From assembly GCA_024699855.1 (NCBI GenBank), contig JAMPIQ010000002.1:4154001-4218000 (forward strand): 64,000 nt of DNA. Reading direction: 5' to 3'. Source of the DNA: Aphelenchoides besseyi. Taxonomy: Eukaryota; Nematoda; Chromadorea; Rhabditida; Aphelenchoididae. Below the pieces are notes generated by a model. The model saw nothing but the letters and a program-made list of their open reading frames with translations. It was not told the DNA's origin and did no database searches. Every line of letters begins with the position of its first letter. Position 1 is the first letter of the stretch. This document shows, piece by piece, positions 46,235 to 57,300 of this stretch. A program made the position numbers and the translations under genes.

Positions 46235-47149
46235 ATGAGCGTACAGAAACGAGGAAACCGCAAAGGTTACTACAACAATCGCGGAAACCCGAACTTTCGC
46301 ACGAACATCGACTTTGGAGCTCGCGGATTCTTCTTCACCGTCGACGGCACCAATCAGGAACGTCGTGCTGTCCGCGAAGTGTACAATCTCTACGACAGCA
46401 CCAAAGAAGCGGAAGTCAAAGACGTGGAAATCGAAGAGGAGAAGCCGAACAAAGACGCGGCCGATGAGCTCGAAGCCGCCTGTCAAGAATCGACTTCAGA
46501 ATCGAAAAATGAGCGTGGAAACGCAGCGAACAAGAATTTGCGACAAGTGAGTTGAAGTGAACGTTTCCATTAGTTTGTTGGATATCTTTAGGTTCCAACA
46601 AACGTTCGCAATTGTCTCTTCTTTCAAACCGAAATGTCGGCCGACGACATTTACGCGTTGAACGATCAAATCGTTGAGAAGTGTCAACAGAATACGATGT
46701 GTCGTTTTGTTGCACGTTGTATTCCCGTAGAAGACTGTGCTCCGACTGAACTCGTGCATTTGGCCGGATCTTTGGAGAAGTTGATTCATCGACATTTCGT
46801 CCAAAATTGGAAAGACGAAAAGCCACCGACTTATGCTCTCGAATTCAAGGCTCGTAACAACGATCAATTGACTCGACAAGACGTTCTATCTGTGCTCGAC
46901 GAACGCATGAAATGCTTGTCGCCGTTCAGTCGTGTGAATTTGAATGCTCCGGATCTTACGATTTTGGTTAACATGTAAGTGATTACAACACGTCGACGAT
47001 AACTGCGGTTTAGATTGCACAAAAACGTTTTATTGTCGTGTGTTCGGGGATATTTTGCGAAGCGAAAGTTCAGCGTTCGACCGCCCACCGAGAAATCAGT
47101 CGAAGAAAAGGCGGAACCAAACGGCGATGCGACGACCACTTCCAATTAA
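46235..47149 (+). CDS. THUMPD1: THUMP-domain tRNA acetylation adaptor (THUMPD1/TAN1)
   Basis: Three exons (46235-46546, 46592-46974, 47014-47149) give 276 residues. The start is set by the TTTCAG acceptor just upstream and by the basic MSVQKRGNRKGYY leader. The block ARGFFFTVDGTNQERRAVRE, an acidic linker, then NCLFFQTEM and MCRFVARCIPVEDCAPTEL, followed by TYALEFKARNNDQLTRQDVL, match the THUMP domain in order. The final VNLNAPDLTILVNILHKNVL also fits. THUMPD1/Tan1 binds tRNA and brings it to the acetyltransferase NAT10/Kre33, which makes N4-acetylcytidine at position 12 of Ser and Leu tRNAs. The stop is followed by an AATAAA at 47227 and, 100 bp downstream, by the start of a BTB-Kelch gene on the same strand, an operon-like spacing. 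Confidence 0.88.
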
Positions 47150-47248
47150 GTTTTCTGTCGTTGTTTTTCATTGACCGGTTGAGTTGATTACCTTAAATAC
47201 ATTGTTGATAATAACGTTTTTTGTTGAATAAACCTACTTCTACGAGCC

Positions 47249-49737
47249 ATGTGTATTGAGCGCAATATGGGGATTCAGTCACCCGCTTCTCTATCCGACT
47301 ACTACGCAAAAATGGCTTCAAATTTGTGGTCCTATCGAGAGAAAGGTTCCTATTGCGATCTGAGCATTCTTGTAAGTCGACTCTTCTAGTGCAAGCTTTA
47401 GCAGAAACTAGTCAACAGCATCAGAGTTCATTTTCAGTGCGACGACGGGGAAGTCCACGCTCATCGAGTTGTTATTGCGGCTGGAATTCCCTATTTCAGA
47501 TCGTGTTTTCGATCGAACTTAAAAGATTCAAATGCGCATCAAGTGACCTTGAAGGTTTCCACTTTTTCTTAAAAACTGAAATAGCTTCATGATTTAGGGC
47601 GTGACTGTGGAGGCATTGAAGCAAATTTTGAACTTTGTTTACACCGGACACATTAATCTGAGCCTCCGAAATGTTTTCGACCTTAGCAGAGCAGCAGATT
47701 ACATGCTGGTAAAAGAACTGATCATAGTGTATTCACTGACGACTGTTTAGGTCTCTCCAGTTCAGGAAATTTGTCATCAGTTTCTGATTGAAAACATCAC
47801 AATCGACAATTGTCTTGCCATCAAAGAGCTTACCAACATGATATCCGCGGAGAAACTGAGCAACATGATCGACGAATTTGTTCTCAATAACTTTGAGGTA
47901 CTTGACTATCTACGTTCGATTATTCGTGTTTAGCACCTGTATTCGCATCCACAAATTGGAGTTTATCCGCTGGAGGACTTTCACGATCTGATTATAAGCG
48001 ATCGTTTGTGTGTCGAACGGGAATTCCAAGTAGGAGCTTCGTTTCAAACAACGTTGCAAACGTTAACTTTAGGTAGTTCAGGCGATTATTCACTGGATCA
48101 GTTTTGATTATGAAGGAAGAATTCAATTATTGGGCCGATTGATCACTAGTGTTCGGTTCCTTTTCATTACACCGAGCGAATTCGAGATTGCCATTTCGCA
48201 ATGTAAAGTGAGTTTTTTTATCTCTTCGATGAATATGATCAATTTACACAAACGAATACGTCAAGAACGGTGATGATTATTACACCCAACAAATTGGAAC
48301 CCCGCGGCTTCCTTTTGAGTACTTGATGCACGTGAACCTCCACCGTTCGCAAAACTTTTTATTTTCTCAACTTCGATTTCTTGTTTTAAAGAAAAAAGTC
48401 CAAAGTATTCTAAGCATTGGGTTTAGAGTTCTGATGATGCAACAGCTCTAATGGATGAGATCTCAGAAACACTTTGTCAAATGACGGTCAAGAACAATCG
48501 AAACATCAATCAAAAAGAACATTACATCAAACAGGGGTTCTTTCCATCAACCAATCTGTTTCCGTCGATTTCTGCCCAACGACTATCAAATGACCACAGG
48601 TTTCTGCCTCAAAGTCGAAACTCCAACAGCGGTCTAGTCGTGTGCCTCGGCGGTCGTCGACTCTCGACAAGTCCGTCCGACTACATCGAGGTCTACAATC
48701 CGTCAAAAAGTGAATGGACACACAAGATCGAGTTGCCGTTCGTGAACCGTCAAGTCGCGATTGCAGTAGTGGACAAGAAAATCTATTTGACCAGAAATGA
48801 TGGCCGGAACGCATCGTCTTTTGTTTTCGATGTTACGAGACTTCAATTTGCTACGCTGCCAGCAGTAAGATTTTAATTCTTTGAACGGTTTTTCAAGAAA
48901 ACTTTCAGATGCCAATTCAAAGACGTTGTTGTGGTCTCACGGCTTTAAATCGAAATCTTTTTGTTGTTGGTGGTTCTTCAGATTCCTTGGTTCGCGATAC
49001 GGCATTCACGGTATCCGAACAACAAATTGATTCTTGAACATGATTATTCTAGAACACTCAATGTTATGATATCGATAGTCAAACGTGGAAACAGGTGGCT
49101 TCAATGCACATTGGGAGAAGAAATTTGGTTGCCGTTAGCGTTGACAATCACGTCTACGCAATCGGTGGATGTTCTTCAGAAACTTCGTTTGTTAATTCTG
49201 TGGAAAGATATGACAAGAACGAAGATAAATGGGAGCTTGTTACTTCAATGCAGAATGCTCGTTACAGCGCGGTATGTGGATGTTTGATACTATTGTCGAA
49301 AATGGTTTTAGGGTGCTGCGGTGCTTGGAGATCGAATTTTTGTAATCGGCGGATTTGGTGAAAATATCAACGAAAACGAAACAAAAGTACCCAAACCATT
49401 GGCTGCTTGTGAAGTCTACGACACGAAGACAAACCAGTGGACTCCAATAGCTTCGTTGAGCACGAGTCGAGGTCGCTGTTTTTGAACTTGATATTCAAAA
49501 TCAAGTTGTTCACTTTCAGGAGGTTGTAGTGCTTGTGTTATTGGTGGAAGTCGAATTATGGTTGTTGGCGGATACAATGGTACGTATCTAAATTCCTGTG
49601 AGATCTACGATCCGCTAACAAATCGATGGAGTTACTGCGAATCGTTGCAAGAAGAACGAGCCGGTTGTGGAGTGGCATGTGTTGATATGAGATTCGAGGA
49701 GTTTTGTCAATCCATTAACACACCGTCAACAGTTTGA
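47249..49737 (+). CDS. BTB-BACK-Kelch protein (KLHL family, CUL3 adaptor)
   Basis: The start at 47249 gives [11 protein letters not shown]. The BTB domain begins near residue 30 ([22 protein letters not shown], then [25 protein letters not shown]), and a BACK domain follows ([20 protein letters not shown]). The rest is a Kelch beta-propeller: [39 protein letters not shown] and IMVVGGYNG. Each has the double Gly and a following Tyr...Trp spacing ([20 protein letters not shown]). At least five repeats are recognisable and a sixth is likely. Such proteins link a substrate bound by the propeller to the cullin-3 ubiquitin ligase through the BTB. The region near 49020-49090 contains a weakly defined intron. 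The specific substrate is unknown. An AATAAA lies near 49789. Confidence 0.85.
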
Positions 49738-50641
49738 GCGTTTAAATAGCAATTGAATCTCGAAAGCAGTTGTAAATACAAGTTGGTTAATAAAATCAGC
49801 TTCATTATCCTCAAAGTTTGTGACTCCCGATGACGAGTGGAAAAAGTTCGGGAGTTCAATGTGCCGTCAAGTTTAATTTATCTTATCGTCGCCATTCAAC
49901 TTTATTCGATTCACGACAGCAAGGTTGTTGGTGTCCATCGCAGCGGGAGTACCAAACGATCGGCATTTTTCGTCTCATCCCTTTCGACTATTGACTTTTG
50001 CTCTCGAATGACCATTGAAATTGAATTAGAAACGAATTAAGCTCTTCAACTAATTAGCCCAGTCATTCTTGCGGCCATTAGTAATGAGTGTTTTGTTAGG
50101 GAAAAGAGGAAAGATGAGTTTTTTTGAAAAAGAGTCTCGTGTTTGCTCGATCTTAATGAAGAGCACTTAGATGTTCTGTGCGGAAGAAAAACAAATCGTA
50201 TGGTTGTTCGATGACAAAATGACCTCCGCTTTTTCACTTCTTCATGCCGATTTTCCCGCCACGTCCGAGTTCCCTCATTTTGCCGCCTGAGTCGGAGATT
50301 TCGAATTGATCGTGGCGAATTCAATTAGTTCAATTTGCAGTTCGAGTAAAAACGATTGTTCAAAGACAACTTGCTCGTCTTGGACGTTTTTCGGCTCTTC
50401 ACTAGACGCGTCAACTGATCAGTTTAATTGGCCACAGCGATTAGTCATAGCGTCTTCCGCTTCAAATACGCGCAATGACTCATCCGTTCGATTGGTGTTC
50501 AGCGCGAAAAGAGCTGTCCACGCAATTGACCGAACGAGACACATGACATGCGCATTAGAATCGTGTTCCAAAAGTGACGCGCGAGGTTGAATTTCAGAAA
50601 CTTTGTTGTGTTCAGGTTCATGTTAAGAAGATCGTTGTTCC
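49738..50641. other. intergenic upstream of alpha-catenin
   Basis: About 0.9 kb with open frames of 92 and 94 codons on opposite strands (50046-50324, 50306-50590), neither with motifs. A TTTCAG at about 50600 upstream of the alpha-catenin start may be a splice acceptor for its 5' end. Confidence 0.4.
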
Positions 50642-53600
50642 ATGGATCACAATCCTCCAATCGATTTCGATGATCTCCAAAGACGTAAAGTTCTCAGTCG
50701 TACGGTCCAGGCGCTGTTGGGTCCGATTATCAATTGGGTTTGTTTTGTGCGTTGGAATTCTCGATATAGAGCTTTTAGGTTACGACCCTTAAACCCGATT
50801 ATAAACCACAGGGTGGCGGTCCAACTGCGTTGGAAGCACTGAAAAGAGTGAAAATTACGATTGAAAATCTTCTGACACGAACTGAACAACTGATCGTTCA
50901 GTCGGTTGAAAACAAACACCTCTCGGATTTGTCGATTGATAGTCTGGAGAAAGCAAGAAATGATCTTTTGGCAGCTGGTGAGTAAAAGTTTGTATTTGTC
51001 TTCTTATTTTGATTGTGTAGGAGAGGAGCTGCTGAAGAAAGGAAATGAATTCGCACAAAACACCAGCAACTACGCCGTTCGTCAAGAAACCATGGAACAT
51101 GGACGCGAAACGTTAATGGCCGTTGCTCGACTTTTGATTGTCAGCGATATAGTTGATGTTGAGAAAATTCTGGTTGCCACAGACAAGGTGGGTTTTGTGG
51201 ACCCTTTCAAAAATGTTTTGTTTTTCAGATCCGAGAAACCTTCGAAAAAATTCGAAACTCTTCGGATACTCGTCAGTTAGTGCAAACCACACAAGTGGAG
51301 TTAAAAGAGGAAATGGAAGTGTTAACACAAATGACCAAACGTCGACTAAACGACTTAGCGGAATTCAACGATCAGGACAACCTACGATCAGCTATGGCCT
51401 TACTGAAGATCACAACGCCGATTCTGATCAGTTCGTCGAAAGTTTGTATCAGTTGTCCGAAAGCTGAAGAAGCGATTCGAAATCGTAATTTCGCATACAA
51501 CGACATCAACGAAGCTCTCGATGGCGTGGAAAAGGTTCTAAAAGGCGAAACTCCACCCGAAATTGCCGGAGTTGCTCTTCATTCCAAATTGGACCCATTA
51601 ATAGTGAATCTCGAAGAATTTAAGGTAAACTTATTTTGCGAACTTTCGATTTCAGCACTTCCTTTCAGCATCTTGTTTACATGGAGCCAAGTGCGTACCA
51701 CAAAGATAAGAATAAAAATAAACGCAAAATGTTGGAAGAACTGCTCGAAGTGATCGTCGTTCATTCGGCCGATGTCGCTGATGATCGAGGGAGTCGACCG
51801 GAACGACGGCAACAAATTGTTGATGGGGTTAACAATCTGCGCCAAGCACTTCAAGATCTACTCGCAGAATACGAAGCGAACAAAGGGAAAGTGGAGCCAA
51901 GTGAAGCTCTCGACATGGCAACAATCAATTTCGCTCACAAATTCAAGGACCTGCGACGGCATCTACGTCGTGCGATTGTCGATCAGATCAGCGACGCATT
52001 TTGTACGGTCGATCCGCCGCTCAAAACGTTGGTTCGATGTGCAAAACAAGGAAATCGACAACAAACTGAAGAAGCCGCGAAGATTTTCCAAGAATACGCC
52101 GACAATTTGTGTCGAGTTGCGATGTTGGCCTGCAAAATGTCGCCCAATCCCGAAGGTGTGGGAATGCTTCGTTACTCCACTCTTCTGCTTCATCAACTAA
52201 CACCACAGGTCGTAAATGCCGCTTTCCTACGTTGTCTACGACCAAATGATCCGAATGCTGAGGAGAATTTGAATCTTTTTGAGAGAATGTGGGAAGACAG
52301 AGCGGAAGCAATGACTTTGGCGATGGACTCTCTAATTTCAGTCGATGACTTTATTGCCGTCAGTCAACAACACATTCACGACGATGTGAAATGTGGAATT
52401 GAGGTAAGATCATGGCAACTAGAAACGAGTTTAATTGGAAGGTTTGCAGGCGATCTTCCAGTCAAATGCCACAAATGTTGATCGGGTAGCTGGAACAATT
52501 CACGGTCGTTGTTCGCGTGTAAACGATGTGGTCAGTTCGGTCATTGAATTGTTGGATAATTCAACCTACACTGAAACCGTCCGAAATGCCACAATTCAAC
52601 TGAGAAACGGTATTTTTGTTGTATTTACATGATTACATGTCGACTGTTCTTTATAGCCATTCCCGTGTTTGATGAACGTGCCGAAAAGATCGCTTCAGAT
52701 GTTGAGCGTTTACCCAGCACACACGATAAAGACGGAAACATTCCGAAGGATGTTCGTGGCGAAATGAATGAAATCATGGAAGAAATGGTTGATGCAAGTA
52801 ACATGATTAACTCTGCTTTCGACTCAATTCGTCAAGCGCTGCTTATGAACCGAAACTTGGAGGACGTTGATTCGGACAACGAGTACGAAGAAGGTAATAG
52901 TTCCTTTCGTATTGACATGTTTATTTTGGATTTAGATGGTACAGCAACGGGAATTTTGGATCAACAAAGTCAAGTGTCGGATTCAGATGTCGAAAATCAA
53001 CAACGAGTAATGCGACATTTGCCGAAACAAACCAAAGAAGAAATTCACAAGCATGTCGAAGTGTTTAAGGTTCGAAGCTCACTCGTTAACAGTTCCATCT
53101 TTTGTTTTAGATAAACTATAACAATTTCGAGAAAGTAGTGGGACGATGGGACGAAGAAGGTGAGTAGTTTTCTTGGTATCCAACAGAACTTTTGTGTAAC
53201 AAGGTTTATATCGTCATTATTTCAGGAAACGACATCATTGCATTGGCGAAACAAATGGGTGTCATTATGTTGAATATGACTAATTTCATGAAGTAAGACA
53301 TCAATTGTTGCTTATGACAACTTAACTTCAGAGGCCGAGGACCCTATCGAACGACAATGGACGTGATTCGTGCAGCACAAGAAATTTCAATCAAAGGGAA
53401 ACAATTTGAAGCGGTAGCCCAACGTATTGGCGACGAAGCAGCTGAAACTACCACAAAAAAAGATCTGTTTGCCAACATCAACAAGATCATTCTCTTTTGT
53501 CATCAACTGATGCTAACGAGCAGGGTGAAGGCCGAAGTTACGGTGGTCGGTGACGAGAAGCGATTCGAAGGCCTCGAAGCCACAACATCGTTGATTCAAA

Positions 53601-53871
53601 ACGCTCGAAACTTACTTGCCGCCGTTATGCAAGCAGTGAAATTGGCGTACATTGCCAGTACAAAGGTGAGCATCAGAGAAACGTTTGCGAAGTGAACTCT
53701 TTGCTTTAGGATCGTGGAAAAGGACGTAAAATCGTCGAATGGAAAGTTGCGGCACCGTTACAGACGATGCCGTTAGCCGAATCAATTCATCACCGCAATG
53801 GCAATGGACTCGTGAGACGTGTTTCGGAGAAGCGTTTAAACAACGGAATGTCAGCCATCCAGATTCGATGA
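50642..53871 (+). CDS. hmp-1: alpha-catenin
   Basis: The start at 50642 (MDHNPPIDFDDLQRRKVLSR) leads into TVQALLGPIINWVTTLIN, the usual alpha-catenin N-terminus. The vinculin-family helical bundles follow. They show HGRETLMAVARLLIVSDIVD, EEAIRNRNFAYNDINEALDG, and SADVADDRGSRPERRQQIVD, the beta-catenin/dimerisation and modulation regions. FAHKFKDLRRHLRRAIVDQI, AAKIFQEYADNLCRVAMLAC and VSQQHIHDDVKCGIE come next. The actin-binding domain is seen as GNDIIALAKQMGVIMLNM, then INKIILFCHQLMLTSRVKAE and TTSLIQNARNLLAAVMQAVK. The protein ends GMSAIQIR at 53871. It is not vinculin: the proline-rich hinge is missing and the tail matches catenin. It couples cadherin-beta-catenin to F-actin at epithelial junctions; in C. 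elegans HMP-1 drives embryonic elongation. Introns are short. AATAAA lies near 54067. Confidence 0.92.
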
Positions 53872-54388
53872 TTCCAAGAGTTTGTAAATTCTAATTTTCT
53901 TAATTTCAATCAACCACGCAATCTACCCTCGTTTCCTTCTCTTATTCCATGGCATTTTTCGACCGTATCGTCCTCTTACCGTCCATTTGAAGAGCACTGT
54001 GCCTTCTAAACAAAAGCCAAAAACTTATTTATTTTGTTGCAAATTGAAAGTCGCGATTAACTTCAATAAAAAAACTTGAACTCTTGTGATCGCTGTTTGT
54101 TGCTGCGGAGTTTCAGTTTTGAAATGTACACGTTCTTTCCGAACTTCCGAACATGAAAAAAGCAAGCAAATCACCAAGGAAAACGGTCGTCAAGCAAAAT
54201 CGAATTTCCAAACCGATGGCAACAAACTCCACAAACGTAATCGCAGTCAAAGAACGTTGGCACTCGGCAACCGTCAACGTGGTGAACTTTTACATTGTTC
54301 TGCATTCCGTTCGAAGTTCCTTTTCATTTTGTTAAGATACTACCGGAGCACTTTTGGTCGAATAGCTCCACACCCGGGAAGTAGAAAT
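53872..54388. other. intergenic upstream of the mucin-like gene
   Basis: A frame at 54153-54335 (60 codons, very basic: KKASKSPRKTVVKQNRISK) is open but has no partner exon that I can find. Otherwise this is the 3' end of alpha-catenin and the promoter of the mucin-like gene. Confidence 0.35.
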
Positions 54389-57300
54389 ATGATCATAAGG
54401 TTATGGTTATTCGTATTCATTTATAAGTTGTCCGTCGCCTTGAATAATCAACAGTGTAATAGTGCGTAGAACTGGCTTATATGTGAATTAATCGTTTAAA
54501 TTTCCAGACTCGATCTCTACTACTGATCTTCAAACTGGCTTTCGATATGAGAGAAATTCGAGTATGAAACTTTCTTTCTAAACTGATGATTCCCACTTTC
54601 AGATCCACCGTTTTACGCTCTTAATGCGGGTTCTGTCAGCGAAATGCCCACCGGTTGGACGTGTAAACGACAACTAAACGTTGCATTTCCCATCGGTCCA
54701 AATGCTGTTTGCCCGTCAACGTGTCTGAAAAGTTTAATCACTTATTATAATCAGACTACTGGTAAATGTAGGCAATTAGAAATAGATCCTAAACTGTTCA
54801 GCTAAATTTCAGCGTCCTTTTCAATTCAAAAATCAGTCAATCGACTTGGTGATTACGAGTTACCAGCTTATGTATCCGAAGTTCATTGTGCAATCGAAAT
54901 GGAAGCTTGTGGAGCAACAATACCACTGTTTCTTATTCAATCGCCAATTTACGGTGATTTCATTGGTACCGAGGAAGAGAAAAGACCACGACTACGACGT
55001 CGATTACGCGATCTTTATGTTCCAATTTGTTATGCGTGGTCGACTGATGGCCTTAAGATCGAGTAAGAAATCTTTAAATATAATGAAATTTTTATTTTAG
55101 TAACTATACTTCCAACTGTTTAACTCAAACAAAAAAACGTCAAAAACGATGGGCTGCGAATAAAAAATCTAAAAGATATGAAACGACAAGTTCTTCAGTG
55201 GTTTCGTCAACAGACACAACTCCAACAAGCACAGGTACGGTTACTTCCACTTCTCTATCTTCCACTTCTCTTCTCTCTTCTAATTCTACAAGCACGCTCG
55301 CAGAGACCACTTCCGCACTTGTAACTTCAACGACTTCATCCTCAACGCTTTTAACTTCAACGTCTTCGTCTTCAACACTCTTGACTTCGACTTCGAGTTC
55401 ATCTCTACTCACCAGTCCATCAACTTCCGCGCTTCAAAGTTCAACATCCAGTTCTTCTTCAAGTATTCAAAGCAGCACTCCAACAACTACAGAACAAACG
55501 ACTACCGTATCTACCACCGTTCCAACAACTACTGATTCCACGACGATCTTAACAACCAGCATACAACAAACCACTTCTAATGCTGATTCAACAACAACAT
55601 TACAAACCACAGAAAGCAGTTCTAGTGAGTTTCGATCGCATAATAAAAGATTTTGTTATATTCAATAATCTTCTGACGAGCTGCCTAATCAAAATGCGAT
55701 GCTTTGGATTTGTATTCCAATTTCTTTTTATAATGACTTCAAACTGATCGCTTGGAACACTTAAATAAGGTATATCAATTCAGCAACGTCCACTCAACAG
55801 GCTACTTCTTCGACCGAATTGACAAGCACCACGACTCTGCAGTCAACCAGCAGTTCATGTATTTGATTGAGATTCGTTTAAAAAGCTAAATATTTTGTTT
55901 CAGCTACAACTCTTCAAACATCTCCAACGAGCACAGGTACGGTTACTTTTTCTTGTTCGGATGGTCCTCTACCCTGGAGGACCAAGTGATTCACTGATAA
56001 AAAAGGTTAAGTGTTACAGTGATAAGTAGAAACTAACGATTCGCGCTTCAATCACTGATCTCGATTGTTGGACGAGAAAATTAATTTATTGAAAGTAAGA
56101 AAGACATGCTAATTGTATATGGCGTATTGAGCAGTTAATTTGGTGTTTTCATTTTGTCGATAAGAGTGTTGAGTGCGCGATCAGCCAAACGCGGTAGGAA
56201 TTCTTCATGAGTTACGTCGAACAACAGAGCTAGAAACCCTTAAAATATAAAACATTGAATACTAAAGTACACGACTTACCGTTTTCGAATGAATATGCAG
56301 CAAACAAACGTTAAAAACTCAACAGTCTAGCAAATTCTTTGGTTGTTGATCGGAAAATGATTTGCTTATTACATGCACCTTCCATAACTATTGTGAAGAT
56401 ATTGCATTTCGAGTATTCGTAACGCCAAACATTTATAGCAACATCGACCCAACAAACTACTAGTTTAACCGAATCCACTAGCACGTCGACTCTGGAGCCC
56501 AGCAGCAGTAGCTCAAGTATTGTGATTTGTGTTCGGAAAGACCCCAAAAGTTTCTTTTAGGCACAACGATCCAAACGTCGACTGATTCCTCGACGTTTCA
56601 AACAACGACCGTACAACAAACGAGTTCCACTGTTGAATTCTCGAGCACTAGCACGCCGACAAGCACAACAACGTTGGAAACATCAACTAGTTCATGTGCG
56701 TTTGAGTTTTTTGCATTCAGTTTTTTGAAAAAGACTCAAATTTGAATATGTCAGCAGTTTAACAGTACAATGTTGTGACCCGAAATCCGGTGTGGAAAGG
56801 AGGGGTTATTAAGTAGAGACAAAAGCAAACAGTAAAAAGCGGCAAAACAATTAGGATTGCGAGCGGGGAAAAAACAGCGTAAAGACTATCTTTCGCGGTG
56901 GTCGTTCGGTGATCAAGTGAAGTCAAAGACGACCAGAAGGGCGAAGTTAACCGTAAATGCTCAAGAGAGACGTGGTGGGAATTGGAAGCAATCGGGTAGG
57001 GATTTTAGCGGTGGACGAGTTGCTGATCCAACAACAGTTACTAAACCCGTCTTTCAACGAAGTCTTTCCAGCAACCACCGTTCCAACAACCACTGATTCC
57101 TCGACGCTTTTAACTTCAACGTCTTCGTCTTCAACACTCTTGACTTCGACTTCGAGTTCATCTCTACTCACCAGTCCATCAACTTCCGCGCTTCAAAGTT
57201 CAACATCCAGTTCTTCTTCAAGTATTCAAAGCAGCACTCCGACAACTACAGAACACACGACTACACCGTCGAGTTCTTCTAGTAGTATTTCAAGAACAAT

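Noticed and set aside
51772..52311. Alternative frames (142 and 96 codons) inside alpha-catenin
   Set aside because: They overlap a conserved catenin frame and show no motif.
55140..55412. Minus-strand Glu/Val-rich frame in the mucin region
   Set aside because: It is the antisense of Ser/Thr repeats and does not splice to anything.
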